34,392 nucleotides of DNA from Phycisphaerales bacterium (GTDB taxonomy: Bacteria > Planctomycetota > Phycisphaerae > Phycisphaerales > JAGLTS01), in NCBI GenBank assembly GCA_023135165.1, contig JAGLTS010000006.1, forward strand, positions 1-34,392, in the 5' to 3' direction. Position 1 is the first letter of the stretch. The number at the start of each line of letters is the position of its first letter. Shown here in pieces: positions 1 through 7,040 of this stretch. A program made the translations under genes and the position numbers. Below the pieces are notes generated by a model that saw only the letters and a program-made list of their open reading frames with translations, was not told where the DNA came from and did not search any database.

Positions 1-458
1 ATGTCAGCCAAGCCGGGGATGGGCGGGGCGGCGGGCTTGGTCCCGGTACAGATGAAGATGCGGCGCGCGGTGATCTGCTTGTCGCCGACGCGGACTGTGT
101 GCGAATCGACGAACTGCGCATCGCCCTCGCCGAGGACCAGATCGACGCGCTTGAACATGCCGACGGTCTTGCTGTCGTTGATGTACTGGAGTTGGCCTCG
201 GATCTGTTCGAACGGCTGACGGACGGCAGGCGGGTCCGCGGCGTCGAGCTGCATCGCGGGGAAGCGGTCGACGACGTGCCTGGTCTTGGCGATGCGGAGC
301 AAAGCCTTGCTCGGGATGCAGCCGACGTTCATGCACTCGCCCCCGATTGCCCGGCGTTCGATGCCACAGACCTTCAGCCCCATCTCGGAGGCCATGACGG
401 AGACCGCCATGCCCGCCGGGCCGAGTCCGATTGTGAGAACGTCATAGTCGTAGGTCAT
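1..458 (-). CDS. Pyridine nucleotide-disulfide oxidoreductase, partial (Lpd/mercuric reductase-like)
   Basis: N-terminal 152 residues of a flavin-dependent disulfide oxidoreductase; the rest lies outside the window. Visible are the FAD-binding Rossmann motif GLGPAG (residues 11-16) and the redox-active disulfide GGECMNVGCIPSK with Cys42 and Cys47. The ATGTKP-type motif appears as CTGTKP near residue 139. This family (dihydrolipoyl dehydrogenase, mercuric reductase, soluble transhydrogenase) passes electrons between NAD(P)H and a disulfide through FAD. The substrate cannot be told from the N-terminus, and no lipoyl or E2 gene is visible beside it. The start is ATG at 458 with AGGA eight bases upstream. 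It is divergent from the Rossmann gene that begins at 672. Family is certain, exact enzyme is not. Confidence 0.9.
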   Translation of the reverse strand, partial: MTYDYDVLTIGLGPAGMAVSVMASEMGLKVCGIERRAIGGECMNVGCIPSKALLRIAKTRHVVDRFPAMQLDAADPPAVRQPFEQIRGQLQYINDSKTVGMFKRVDLVLGEGDAQFVDSHTVRVGDKQITARRIFICTGTKPAAPPIPGLAD

Positions 459-671
459 TGCGTGATTCCTGTGAACATGTGCGGGCCGATCCGCTACCCG
501 AACCTCACCGGCCGATCAACCCGGATCGTAGGCGAGGCGGCCCCACGCATCAACCTGTCATGAAGACTTGATGTAGCCGCCGTCCCGGCCGGCAACGCGG
601 AACCGCGCGCCGGCGTGCCGGTATCGCTGGCTGGCGGCCCATGCCAGGCCATGCCTGATATGAGGTGGGAC

Positions 672-1868
672 ATGGTCACAACACGACGATCGTTTCTTCA
701 AACCGCAGCCGTCGGTTCGCTCCTCGCCGCCGCAGGCGCCACAGCGACGCATGCGATGACACCCGACGATCCAGAGCCCCAGCCGTCCAATGCGCCGGTC
801 ACGAAGTACAAGATGCTCATCCTCGGGGGGACGGGCTTCCTCGGGCCTGCCGTCGTCGAGAAGGCCGTGGCGCGCGGACACACCATGACGCTCTTTAACC
901 GGGGCAAGACCAACCCGCATCTCTTCCCGCACTTGGAGCAGCTCCGGGGCGATCGTGACACAGGCGACCTGAAAGCGCTCAAGGGCCGGAAGTGGGATGT
1001 CGTGATCGACACATCCGCCTACGTGCCAGCCCATGTGCAGGCGACAGCGACGATGCTCGGCGAGCACGCGAGGCAGTATGTGCTGCTGTCATCCGTGGGC
1101 GTGTTTGCAGATCACGGCCAGCCTGCAGACGAGCCATCTCCCGTGGCTGAGATCACCGACGAGGTCGCGGCGAGCATGACGACGATCCGGGAGTCCCTCG
1201 CCCACTACGGCGCGATGAAGGCCCGGTGTGAGAAAGCCGCCCAAGCCGCGATGCCCGGGCGCGTGACCGTCATTCGGCCTGGGTTGATCGCCGGCCCGCG
1301 CGATTGGTCGGACCGATTCACATACTGGGCTGTGCGCGTCGCCGATGGCGGCGAGATGCTCGCGCCGGGCGATGGGCTTGATCCGGTCCAGTACGTCGAC
1401 GTGCGCGACCTCGCTGACTGGATCATCCGCTGCATCGAGCACCACATCGCGGGGCTCTTCTGCGCCATCTCGCCAGCCGGGCGATTCAACATGGCGGAAC
1501 TGCTCTACGGCATGAAGGCTGCGACCACGACCGACGCGAGTATCACGTGGGTGAACGAGGCCTTTCTCGAAGCCAACGAGATCCAGGCGTGGGGGCACAT
1601 GCCCATATGGATGCCCCGCTCAGAACCAACCGTCTCCGCGTTCCATCTCGTTAGCAGCAAGAAGGCGGTCCAGGCGGGGCTCGTGTTTCGACCACTGGCA
1701 GAGACAGCCCGCGACACCGTGGCCTGGCATCACGGCAATCGGCCCGCTGACTACGAATGGGGACAACGCGCGGGCATCAGTCGTGAGCGTGAGGCGCAGC
1801 TTCTCAAGGCTTGGCACAAGCGGGACGCCCAGCCATCAGATCCAGCCACATCCGACGCGCCGGGATGA
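672..1868 (+). CDS. Tat-exported NAD-dependent epimerase/dehydratase family protein (extended SDR-like)
   Basis: A 398-residue protein that begins with a twin-arginine signal (TTRRSFLQTAAVGSLLAAA), so it is probably exported folded with its cofactor. After a linker comes a dinucleotide-binding Rossmann fold, KMLILGGTGFLG with the glycine motif at residues 52-58, followed by LLSSVGVF (candidate catalytic Ser140/141) and YGAMK (Tyr179, Lys183), the SDR catalytic pair. The closest style is the atypical extended-SDR group (CSP41/isoflavone-reductase-like), often annotated as NAD-dependent epimerase; the substrate is unknown. The ATG at 672 was chosen because GAGGTGGG lies just upstream and it places the twin arginines at residues 5-6; in-frame ATGs at 615 and 660 have no such site. 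Tat-exported oxidoreductases are common in planctomycetes. Confidence 0.88.
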   Translation: MVTTRRSFLQTAAVGSLLAAAGATATHAMTPDDPEPQPSNAPVTKYKMLILGGTGFLGPAVVEKAVARGHTMTLFNRGKTNPHLFPHLEQLRGDRDTGDLKALKGRKWDVVIDTSAYVPAHVQATATMLGEHARQYVLLSSVGVFADHGQPADEPSPVAEITDEVAASMTTIRESLAHYGAMKARCEKAAQAAMPGRVTVIRPGLIAGPRDWSDRFTYWAVRVADGGEMLAPGDGLDPVQYVDVRDLADWIIRCIEHHIAGLFCAISPAGRFNMAELLYGMKAATTTDASITWVNEAFLEANEIQAWGHMPIWMPRSEPTVSAFHLVSSKKAVQAGLVFRPLAETARDTVAWHHGNRPADYEWGQRAGISREREAQLLKAWHKRDAQPSDPATSDAPG

Positions 1869-1959
1869 GATCCGTGCGCCCAACAACCCTATCCGAGGCA
1901 ATCGGTCGAACGTGAGTCATCCGCCAATCTGACCGAACATGGCAAGCACGAGGATCGAC

Positions 1960-2376
1960 ATGACCAAGAAACAAATCACGCTGGCTGTGATGCTCGCCAT
2001 CACGCTCGTCTGTACCGGATGCACTGTGAGCACCGTCCGCGTCAGGCAGGATGACGGCACATACCGCACAACGCGCGAACTGACTTGGCTCAACTGGTGC
2101 TCGGCGCATCGTTCGTTCACATGCACCGAGGATGACATGGTCGCGACAACCGTGCTGGACGTGAAGTACTCCTGGCCGAAGGGCGAGGGTTCCTTCACCG
2201 GCTGCGAGACGATCGAGTTCCGGGGCAATGGCGTACGTTGCACTCTCCGTGGGCGGGAGTTGACTGTGAACGGCATCGTCTACGAGGGGTTCGAGCCCGG
2301 CGATCATGTGCGCATCACGTCCGACGGCCGTGTGTTCGTGAACGATGCTGAGCAGTTGGCCAAGGAGCGTGATTGA
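1960..2376 (+). CDS. Small putative lipoprotein of unknown function
   Basis: A 138-residue protein with a basic, hydrophobic N-terminus (MTKKQITLAVMLAITLVCTGC) that ends in a Cys after a small residue, as in a lipoprotein signal. The lipobox is atypical because Cys rather than Leu precedes Thr-Gly-Cys. The rest is hydrophilic with several Cys and Trp residues (WLNWCSAHRSFTC, GCETIEF) and ends in a beta-rich stretch (GFEPGDHVRITSDGRVFVND). I recognise no domain. The start ATG at 1960 has AGGAT six bases upstream and gives a compact signal; an in-frame ATG at 1939 is less likely. It stands 91 bases after the Rossmann gene and 128 before the next gene, so an operon is possible but not shown. Confidence 0.7.
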   Translation: MTKKQITLAVMLAITLVCTGCTVSTVRVRQDDGTYRTTRELTWLNWCSAHRSFTCTEDDMVATTVLDVKYSWPKGEGSFTGCETIEFRGNGVRCTLRGRELTVNGIVYEGFEPGDHVRITSDGRVFVNDAEQLAKERD

Positions 2377-2504
2377 GACGGCGTCGGTGGATCGGTGATC
2401 GGATTATGCTCAACGGTTCCTTCTTGACCGGACTCACGCCTTGGTCGATACTGGAATCATCGCTGGTGACCATTGACACCGCGTGGAGAGCAAGGGAGAG
2501 AGGC

Positions 2505-3848
2505 ATGACAGATCGCATGTGGACCGTGCGTCGTTTGAAGATCATCGGCTGCATCCTGACCTCGCTTCTCTGCGGCGCACCGACTGGCGCGGCGGAGAAC
2601 GGCGAGATCCTCGCGCAGCAGCTTGACGGCGACGGCAGGGGCTACACCGTCCTGCGCGTCTGGGGTTCGCACTACGAGATGGGCTACGCGCAGACGGAAC
2701 TGCTCGGCGACTACATCGTTCAAGGCGTCAACGAGACCAAGGCGTTTCTCGGCAGCTACTACTACGACATGGCCCGCGGAATCATGGCCGGCGCGGTCTG
2801 GATGCCCGCCGGCGTCGAAGACGAGATCGACGCAGCGGTGGACTGCCTGGCCGTCACACACCCGAGCGAGAACATCGACGAGCTTGATCTGAAGGTGTCA
2901 TGCACCGCGGGTGAATGGCTCTATGGTTGCCGAAGCCACAGTTGCTGGGGCAGGTACGTCGCGCCGCCGATCAGGACGCTCAGCACGCGCAGGCTCGACT
3001 TCTCCACGCTGTATCCTTCGATGAACCACCTGGTGATCTGCGCCCGCCAACCGAATGACGGTTCGCCGGAGTGGGTCAACATTGGCTTCCCCGGCATCGT
3101 GACGTCGGCGACGGGTGTCAACGAGTTCGGCACCATCGTAGCGCTGCACGATTACGCCTGCGACACCGACTTCGCAGCCGGGCGCATGCCGAGGATGATC
3201 GCCTGCCGATACGCGCTGACCATCGCCACCGACCCGGATGTGTCGACGCACCTGGATACGGTCTTTGCGGAACTTCAGAACTACGAGATCATGACAGGTA
3301 GTTTCGTGAACTACTATGCGCCGGAAGGGCACGGCGGCGTCATGGTCTGTCATCCCGATCAGGCCGGCCCCGACTTTTACTACCTTCGCAGGCCGCAGGA
3401 GGCATGGCATCACGGCGAGGCGATCATCACGACCAACACATGGACGGATGGGACGTACACGCCACCGGATGAGAACTTCGGCGCCGATGTGTACTACGAT
3501 GATGAGTCACCCAAGACGCTTGAAAGCCATTGGAATCTGCTCGCGGGCGTCAATGGGCTGCAGCAACTCAGCATCGCATACCGCGGTCGAGGCGACATGA
3601 CGATCTGGGCGGATGGTCGGCTCGACGGCGCGGGTCGCACGCCTCGCCTGGAATACGAATGGGATGACTTGTTCCCCGCGCAGGCGCAGCCCGGCGATCT
3701 GAATGGCGACGGCTGCGTCGATCAAGCGGACTTGGGCATCCTGCTCGCGTCATATGAGATCGACGCCAGCGGCGACCTTGATGGCGATGGCGACACCGAT
3801 CAGGCTGACCTCGGCATTCTGCTCGCCAACTACGGTGCTGGTTGTTGA
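2505..3848 (+). CDS. Exported C45-like acyltransferase/amidohydrolase with C-terminal dockerin-like module
   Basis: A 447-residue exported protein. Residues 1-30 form a signal peptide (LKIIGCILTSLLCGAPTGAA). The body has the layout of the C45 (isopenicillin-N acyltransferase, phospholipase B-like) Ntn-hydrolase family. It shows an N-terminal region with GSHYEMGYAQ, a candidate nucleophile in HSCWGRY (Cys147), then RRLDF (162-166), which corresponds to the GRNLDW-type motif, and GFPGIVTSATGVNEFG (194-209), which corresponds to the family's GWPG...TGMNE segment. These enzymes cleave amide bonds after self-processing at the Cys; the substrate is unknown. The C-terminus carries two calcium-loop repeats (GDLNGDGCVDQADLGILL and GDLDGDGDTDQADLGILL). 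The start ATG at 2505 follows GGGAGAGAGG; the upstream in-frame extension lacks a signal. Fold assignment is moderate, dockerin-like tail is strong. Confidence 0.8.
   Translation: MTDRMWTVRRLKIIGCILTSLLCGAPTGAAENGEILAQQLDGDGRGYTVLRVWGSHYEMGYAQTELLGDYIVQGVNETKAFLGSYYYDMARGIMAGAVWMPAGVEDEIDAAVDCLAVTHPSENIDELDLKVSCTAGEWLYGCRSHSCWGRYVAPPIRTLSTRRLDFSTLYPSMNHLVICARQPNDGSPEWVNIGFPGIVTSATGVNEFGTIVALHDYACDTDFAAGRMPRMIACRYALTIATDPDVSTHLDTVFAELQNYEIMTGSFVNYYAPEGHGGVMVCHPDQAGPDFYYLRRPQEAWHHGEAIITTNTWTDGTYTPPDENFGADVYYDDESPKTLESHWNLLAGVNGLQQLSIAYRGRGDMTIWADGRLDGAGRTPRLEYEWDDLFPAQAQPGDLNGDGCVDQADLGILLASYEIDASGDLDGDGDTDQADLGILLANYGAGC
3693..3833 (+). repeat. Dockerin-like double calcium loop, first gene
   Basis: Two 12-residue loops with Asp/Asn at positions 1, 3, 5, 9 and 12, each followed by LGILLA[SN]Y. 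This is the calcium-loop-plus-helix layout of type I dockerin repeats. The same module closes the next two genes, so the three products probably share an anchoring or assembly partner. No cohesin gene is in the window. Confidence 0.85.
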
Positions 3849-4146
3849 GACAATCCGGATAACAATAACGGTTTCGTCCACCGTTGCTTCTACGTGCCAG
3901 CGGCGTGTGATCATGTCGAGTTGCGTCGATACGTCCGAGTATTGGTGTGCCTCAATGCTCTTTTCACGGATCTGTATACAAAACCGGCGGGTTTCATGCA
4001 TCACCTGCGGCGAACACGGAGTAAAGTGAAGGTGTCCACCTTGCTTCGCCGTTCGGCGGTCAGGTTGGGCGGTGGTGGGGTTGTCGGTTCCGGGGTGTGG
4101 ATTTGCACAGTTCAGCACGCGAGACCCTACAAGGAGCAGAAGGAAT
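3849..4146. other. Intergenic gap with no recognised gene
   Basis: Separates the first and second dockerin-type genes. A weak six-base stem (AACGGT/ACCGTT, 3867-3885) follows the upstream stop but has no T-run. I saw no convincing promoter; TATACA at 3975-3980 lacks a -35 at proper spacing. AAGGAG and AAGGA lie directly before the ATG at 4147. Confidence 0.4.
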
Positions 4147-5052
4147 ATGACCGTCCATCGTTTCTTCACACCGGCCGTCGCCTTACTCGGGACGGCATTG
4201 ACCATCGGCACCGTGATCGCCCCCCAGGCCCAGGCTACGGACCGCCGCGTCCTGTTTGAGAAGTTCACAGCAACGTGGTGCAGCCACTGCCCATCGGTCG
4301 GGCGTGCCCTTCACCAGCTCCATGCCGACTATCCCGACGACATGATCATCCTCGATGTTCACCGCTCCGACGAGTATGAGACGCTCTACGGCGACGATCG
4401 CGCGATCTTCTATGGCGTCTTCCCGCTGCCGGATGTCCGCATCGATGGCGTCATAGCGCAGGTCGGCGGCAACGATGACGATCAGGTGAACTATGACAAC
4501 CTGCTGGGCGCGTTGAACACGCGCATGCCGGTCCCTACCGATGTGACGATCGAGCTGAGCGTCGCCGAGGTCTCCGGACAAACGTATCGGCTCACCGCGG
4601 AGGTCGGCGTCGAGGCGGGCGGTAGCGCCAAGACAGTTCGCGTCCATATGGTCCAGGCGCTCGACGATTTCCCCGAGGCGACTGACAACCGGTACACGAA
4701 CACGCTTCGCGTGGGCCACGAAATGGGCGACTACGCACTGACGCCTGGGAGCACGCAGATCGTCGAACAGGAGTTCGACCTGACGGCGGATTGGGGCGAC
4801 AAGGATGACATTCGCTTCATCGTCTGGGCTCAGGAATCCGCTTCATCCGGACCTGCCGAGGTCTACAACTCGGCGATCTGGTCCTGGCCTACCTGCATCG
4901 GCGATCTTGACGGCGACGGTGACACCGACCAATCGGACCTCGGTATCCTACTCGCGTCGTATACGATCAACGACGCCGGCGATCTGGATGGCGACGGTGA
5001 TACGGATCAATCGGATCTCGGCATCCTGCTTGCCTTTTATGGCTGCGGATAA
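4147..5052 (+). CDS. Exported Omp28/thioredoxin-like protein with dockerin-like tail
   Basis: A 301-residue exported protein. The signal peptide ends about AQA at residue 30. The thioredoxin-fold start reads VLFEKFTATWCSHCP with the CXXC pair Cys45 and Cys48, and FPLPDVRIDG near residues 96-105 matches the cis-proline region. The combination of a CXXC thioredoxin-like head with a beta-rich second half (VEAGGSAKTVRVHMVQALDD) resembles the Omp28-related family. The role is probably extracytoplasmic thiol chemistry or simple binding; no partner is visible. The C-terminus has two dockerin-like loops (4900-5040). The next gene is a clear tandem paralogue: both share TATWC..CP, VPTDVTI, TYRLTA..GVEAGG, AKTVRVHM and GDYALTPG. 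The ATG at 4147 was chosen for its signal peptide and the upstream purine-rich sites. Confidence 0.85.
   Translation: MTVHRFFTPAVALLGTALTIGTVIAPQAQATDRRVLFEKFTATWCSHCPSVGRALHQLHADYPDDMIILDVHRSDEYETLYGDDRAIFYGVFPLPDVRIDGVIAQVGGNDDDQVNYDNLLGALNTRMPVPTDVTIELSVAEVSGQTYRLTAEVGVEAGGSAKTVRVHMVQALDDFPEATDNRYTNTLRVGHEMGDYALTPGSTQIVEQEFDLTADWGDKDDIRFIVWAQESASSGPAEVYNSAIWSWPTCIGDLDGDGDTDQSDLGILLASYTINDAGDLDGDGDTDQSDLGILLAFYGCG
4900..5040 (+). repeat. Dockerin-like double calcium loop, second gene
   Basis: Two copies of GDLDGDGDTDQSDLGILLA separated by a short linker. Calcium-ligand positions 1, 3, 5, 9 and 12 are all Asp. It is nearly identical in protein sequence to the modules at 3693-3833 and 6585-6725. 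Confidence 0.88.
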
Positions 5053-5064
5053 GTAGTGAGAAAG

Positions 5065-5102
5065 CCGATCATCGCAGTGTGCAACGGTGCCGCGGTGATC
5101 GG
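5065..5102 (+). terminator. Hairpin after the first Omp28-like gene (no U-run)
   Basis: CCGATCATCGC (5065-5075) pairs with GCGGTGATCGG (5092-5102) across a 16-base loop, with one G-U wobble. It begins 12 bases after the stop codon. No T-run follows, so it may be a processing or stabilising stem rather than an intrinsic terminator. Confidence 0.4.
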
Positions 5103-5158
5103 GGGATGAACACATCCGTTGCCGACCCCGGTGCTTCGTACGATTGCGCGGTTTTCAT

Positions 5159-5186
5159 TTGGCGCTGGGTGAAGGTGTGGTAGAAT
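5159..5186 (+). promoter_or_regulatory. Candidate sigma-70-type promoter with extended -10
   Basis: TTGGCG at 5159-5164, a 16-base spacer and TAGAAT at 5181-5186, preceded by TGG (an extended -10). The start would fall near 5193, leaving an untranslated leader of about 165 bases before the ATG at 5361. This would give the second Omp28-like gene its own promoter. The match is by eye only. The rest of 5053-5360 holds the hairpin at 5065-5102 and no gene that I can support. Confidence 0.5.
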
Positions 5187-5360
5187 CAGAGAGGTACTGT
5201 CGTACTTACGCCGCGATGCGGACGGGCCGGCAGGAGCGAAGCGCCATTCGGCGCACCATGTGCCCCGCCTTTTCATGTTGTCTGTGACATAGGTGGTGTT
5301 TTCGGACCATCCCGGCCAATGTCTTCATCGGCCATCCTTGAGACGAGGAGCAAAGAGAGA

Positions 5361-6737
5361 ATGAGCCATCATCGATCGTGTAGACGTACGGTTGCGATCC
5401 TGTCGTTGGGCTTGGTGCTCGGCGCTACATTCACCCCGTGTGCTGACGCGGCGGACCGGAAGGTCATGGGTGAGCAGTTCACCGCCACGTGGTGTGGGTA
5501 TTGCCCACCTGTCGGCATCGCCATGAACATGCTGATGGATGACTATCCCGATTCGATCATCAGCGCGCAGATTCACGTGAGCGATGCTCCGTATAACACG
5601 ACCTGGGGTACTGCCCGGGCGTCGTTCTACAGCGTCAGCGGCATCCCCCACATGAAGATCGACGGTGTCCTGACGAGGGTCGGTGGCGGCACCGTCACAA
5701 GCTGTTACAACGACTTCCTGGGCAAGATGAACACTCGGCTCGCCGTGCCGACTGATGTGACGATCGACCTGACCGGCGAAATCGTCGTCGATCAAACGTA
5801 TCGACTGACGGCTTCGATCGGCGTCGAGGCGGGTGGCGCCGCCAAGACCGTGCGCGTGCACATGATCCAGACCCTCGACGACTACCCGGTCTCGTTCGAC
5901 GATCACACGTACAACTGCACGCGGGTCGGCTACCAAGTCGGCGACTACGCGCTCACGCCCGGCAACACCGAGATCATCGTGCAGGACTTCAATCTCGATG
6001 CCATAAGCTGGGGCGATCAGCAGAACATCAGGTTCATCGTCTTCGTGCAGGAGCCGAATGCATCAGGCCTGTCGGAGATCTATCAAGCTGCGGATTTGGG
6101 CTGGTTCCCCACGATCGAGCATCAGATGGTGGAAGTCACGATCACACCCGAGGCAATCGCCGACGACCCGACGCTCGCGGGCGCCAAAACGTTTGACCTG
6201 CAGGTCATCATGACTGAAGGCGACGACTGGACCTCGACCGACGCTACGGCGACGATCGACGGCGCGTTCTACCAGCACCCCAGTTTCGACGCGAACACGC
6301 CGCAGCCGGGCTGGTGGCCGACGTTCCCGTCGCTTGAGCTCGATAGCTTCTTCAGCGCGTACGACTTCGCCGCGCCTGCATTCGTCGGCACACCGACCAT
6401 CACGAACGACTCAATGAGCGCAATCTGGTTCGACACCGAGAACCCCGGAAGCGGCACGTACACCATCGCCCGCTTCACGGTCACATCTGGCACCTCGCTG
6501 ATGGTGACGGGAACTTCGACGGCGAACTACACGCAGGGCGAGCTGCACCCGTTCAGCTTCGAGGTCGAAGTCACCTTCTGCCCCGGCGACCTCGACGGTG
6601 ACGGCGACACCGATCAGTCCGACCTCGGCATCCTGCTCGGCGCCTACGAGCTCACCGGCGCCGGCGATCTCGACGGTGACGGCGATACCGATCAGTCCGA
6701 CCTCGGCATCCTGCTCGGCGACTACCCCTGCCCGTAA
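5361..6737 (+). CDS. Exported Omp28/thioredoxin-like protein with extra domain and dockerin-like tail
   Basis: A 458-residue tandem paralogue of the preceding gene. A signal peptide ends near ADA (residue 30). TATWCGYCPP carries Cys45 and Cys48, and GIPHMKIDG (94-102) is the cis-proline region. Residues 125-250 align with the paralogue. It then has an extra segment (about 255-405) with TPEAIADDPTLAGAKTFDLQ, repeated aromatic/Pro motifs and WFDTENPGSGTYTIARFTV, a beta-rich domain that I recognise only as a recurring planctomycete surface-protein segment without a name. Two dockerin-like loops close the protein (6585-6725). The ATG at 5361 was preferred over the in-frame ATG at 5319 because the signal peptide starts there; GAGGAG lies 13 bases upstream and AAGAGAGA directly before it. 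A strong terminator follows. Confidence 0.85.
   Translation: MSHHRSCRRTVAILSLGLVLGATFTPCADAADRKVMGEQFTATWCGYCPPVGIAMNMLMDDYPDSIISAQIHVSDAPYNTTWGTARASFYSVSGIPHMKIDGVLTRVGGGTVTSCYNDFLGKMNTRLAVPTDVTIDLTGEIVVDQTYRLTASIGVEAGGAAKTVRVHMIQTLDDYPVSFDDHTYNCTRVGYQVGDYALTPGNTEIIVQDFNLDAISWGDQQNIRFIVFVQEPNASGLSEIYQAADLGWFPTIEHQMVEVTITPEAIADDPTLAGAKTFDLQVIMTEGDDWTSTDATATIDGAFYQHPSFDANTPQPGWWPTFPSLELDSFFSAYDFAAPAFVGTPTITNDSMSAIWFDTENPGSGTYTIARFTVTSGTSLMVTGTSTANYTQGELHPFSFEVEVTFCPGDLDGDGDTDQSDLGILLGAYELTGAGDLDGDGDTDQSDLGILLGDYPCP
6585..6725 (+). repeat. Dockerin-like double calcium loop, third gene
   Basis: Two copies of GDLDGDGDTDQSDLGILLG. The two DNA units differ at only a few bases (for example GACACC versus GATACC), closer to each other than the units in the neighbouring genes, which suggests recent duplication or conversion. 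Confidence 0.88.
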
Positions 6738-6774
6738 GGCGACGCGTCGGCGTCTCCCACGCACAATCCCTCCC

Positions 6775-6805
6775 GGGCCTCGGTCAACGGACCGAGGCCC
6801 GTTTT
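6775..6805 (+). terminator. Intrinsic terminator after the dockerin-type gene block
   Basis: A perfect 11-base stem GGGCCTCGGTC / GACCGAGGCCC with the four-base loop AACG, followed by GTTTT. It lies 38 bases after the stop at 6737 and separates the exported-protein genes from clpB. Confidence 0.85.
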
Positions 6806-6831
6806 CGTACCTCGTGAGCACCACACATAGC

Positions 6832-6850
6832 CGGGCTGCCACACAGCCCG
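6832..6850 (+). other. Second hairpin in the clpB upstream gap
   Basis: CGGGCTG pairs with CAGCCCG around a five-base loop. No T-run follows. It could be a backup stop for read-through or a stem in the clpB leader. The rest of 6806-7040 shows no CIRCE element and no convincing heat-shock promoter. Confidence 0.35.
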
Positions 6851-7040
6851 AGGGATGTGTGTGTGGACCCCAGGCGCGATCCGGGTGCTTGAGATGTACC
6901 GTTGCTGGCGCGGCGCCTGTCAGAACGGCAGGCAGGATCTGTGAGGAACCCGCTTACGGGAACGTGAGAGGGGCATCACCGTGGCGCGCACCTTGCATGA
7001 CTGCAGGCGGGACCAAGGGAAATCGGCAAGGAGACGCCTC

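Noticed and set aside
3975..3980. TATACA as a promoter for the first Omp28-like gene
   Set aside because: No -35 hexamer at 16-18 bases upstream.
6888..6894. CTTGAGA as a heat-shock -35 for clpB
   Set aside because: No matching -10 (CCCCATnT) at the required distance, and no CIRCE repeat in the gap.
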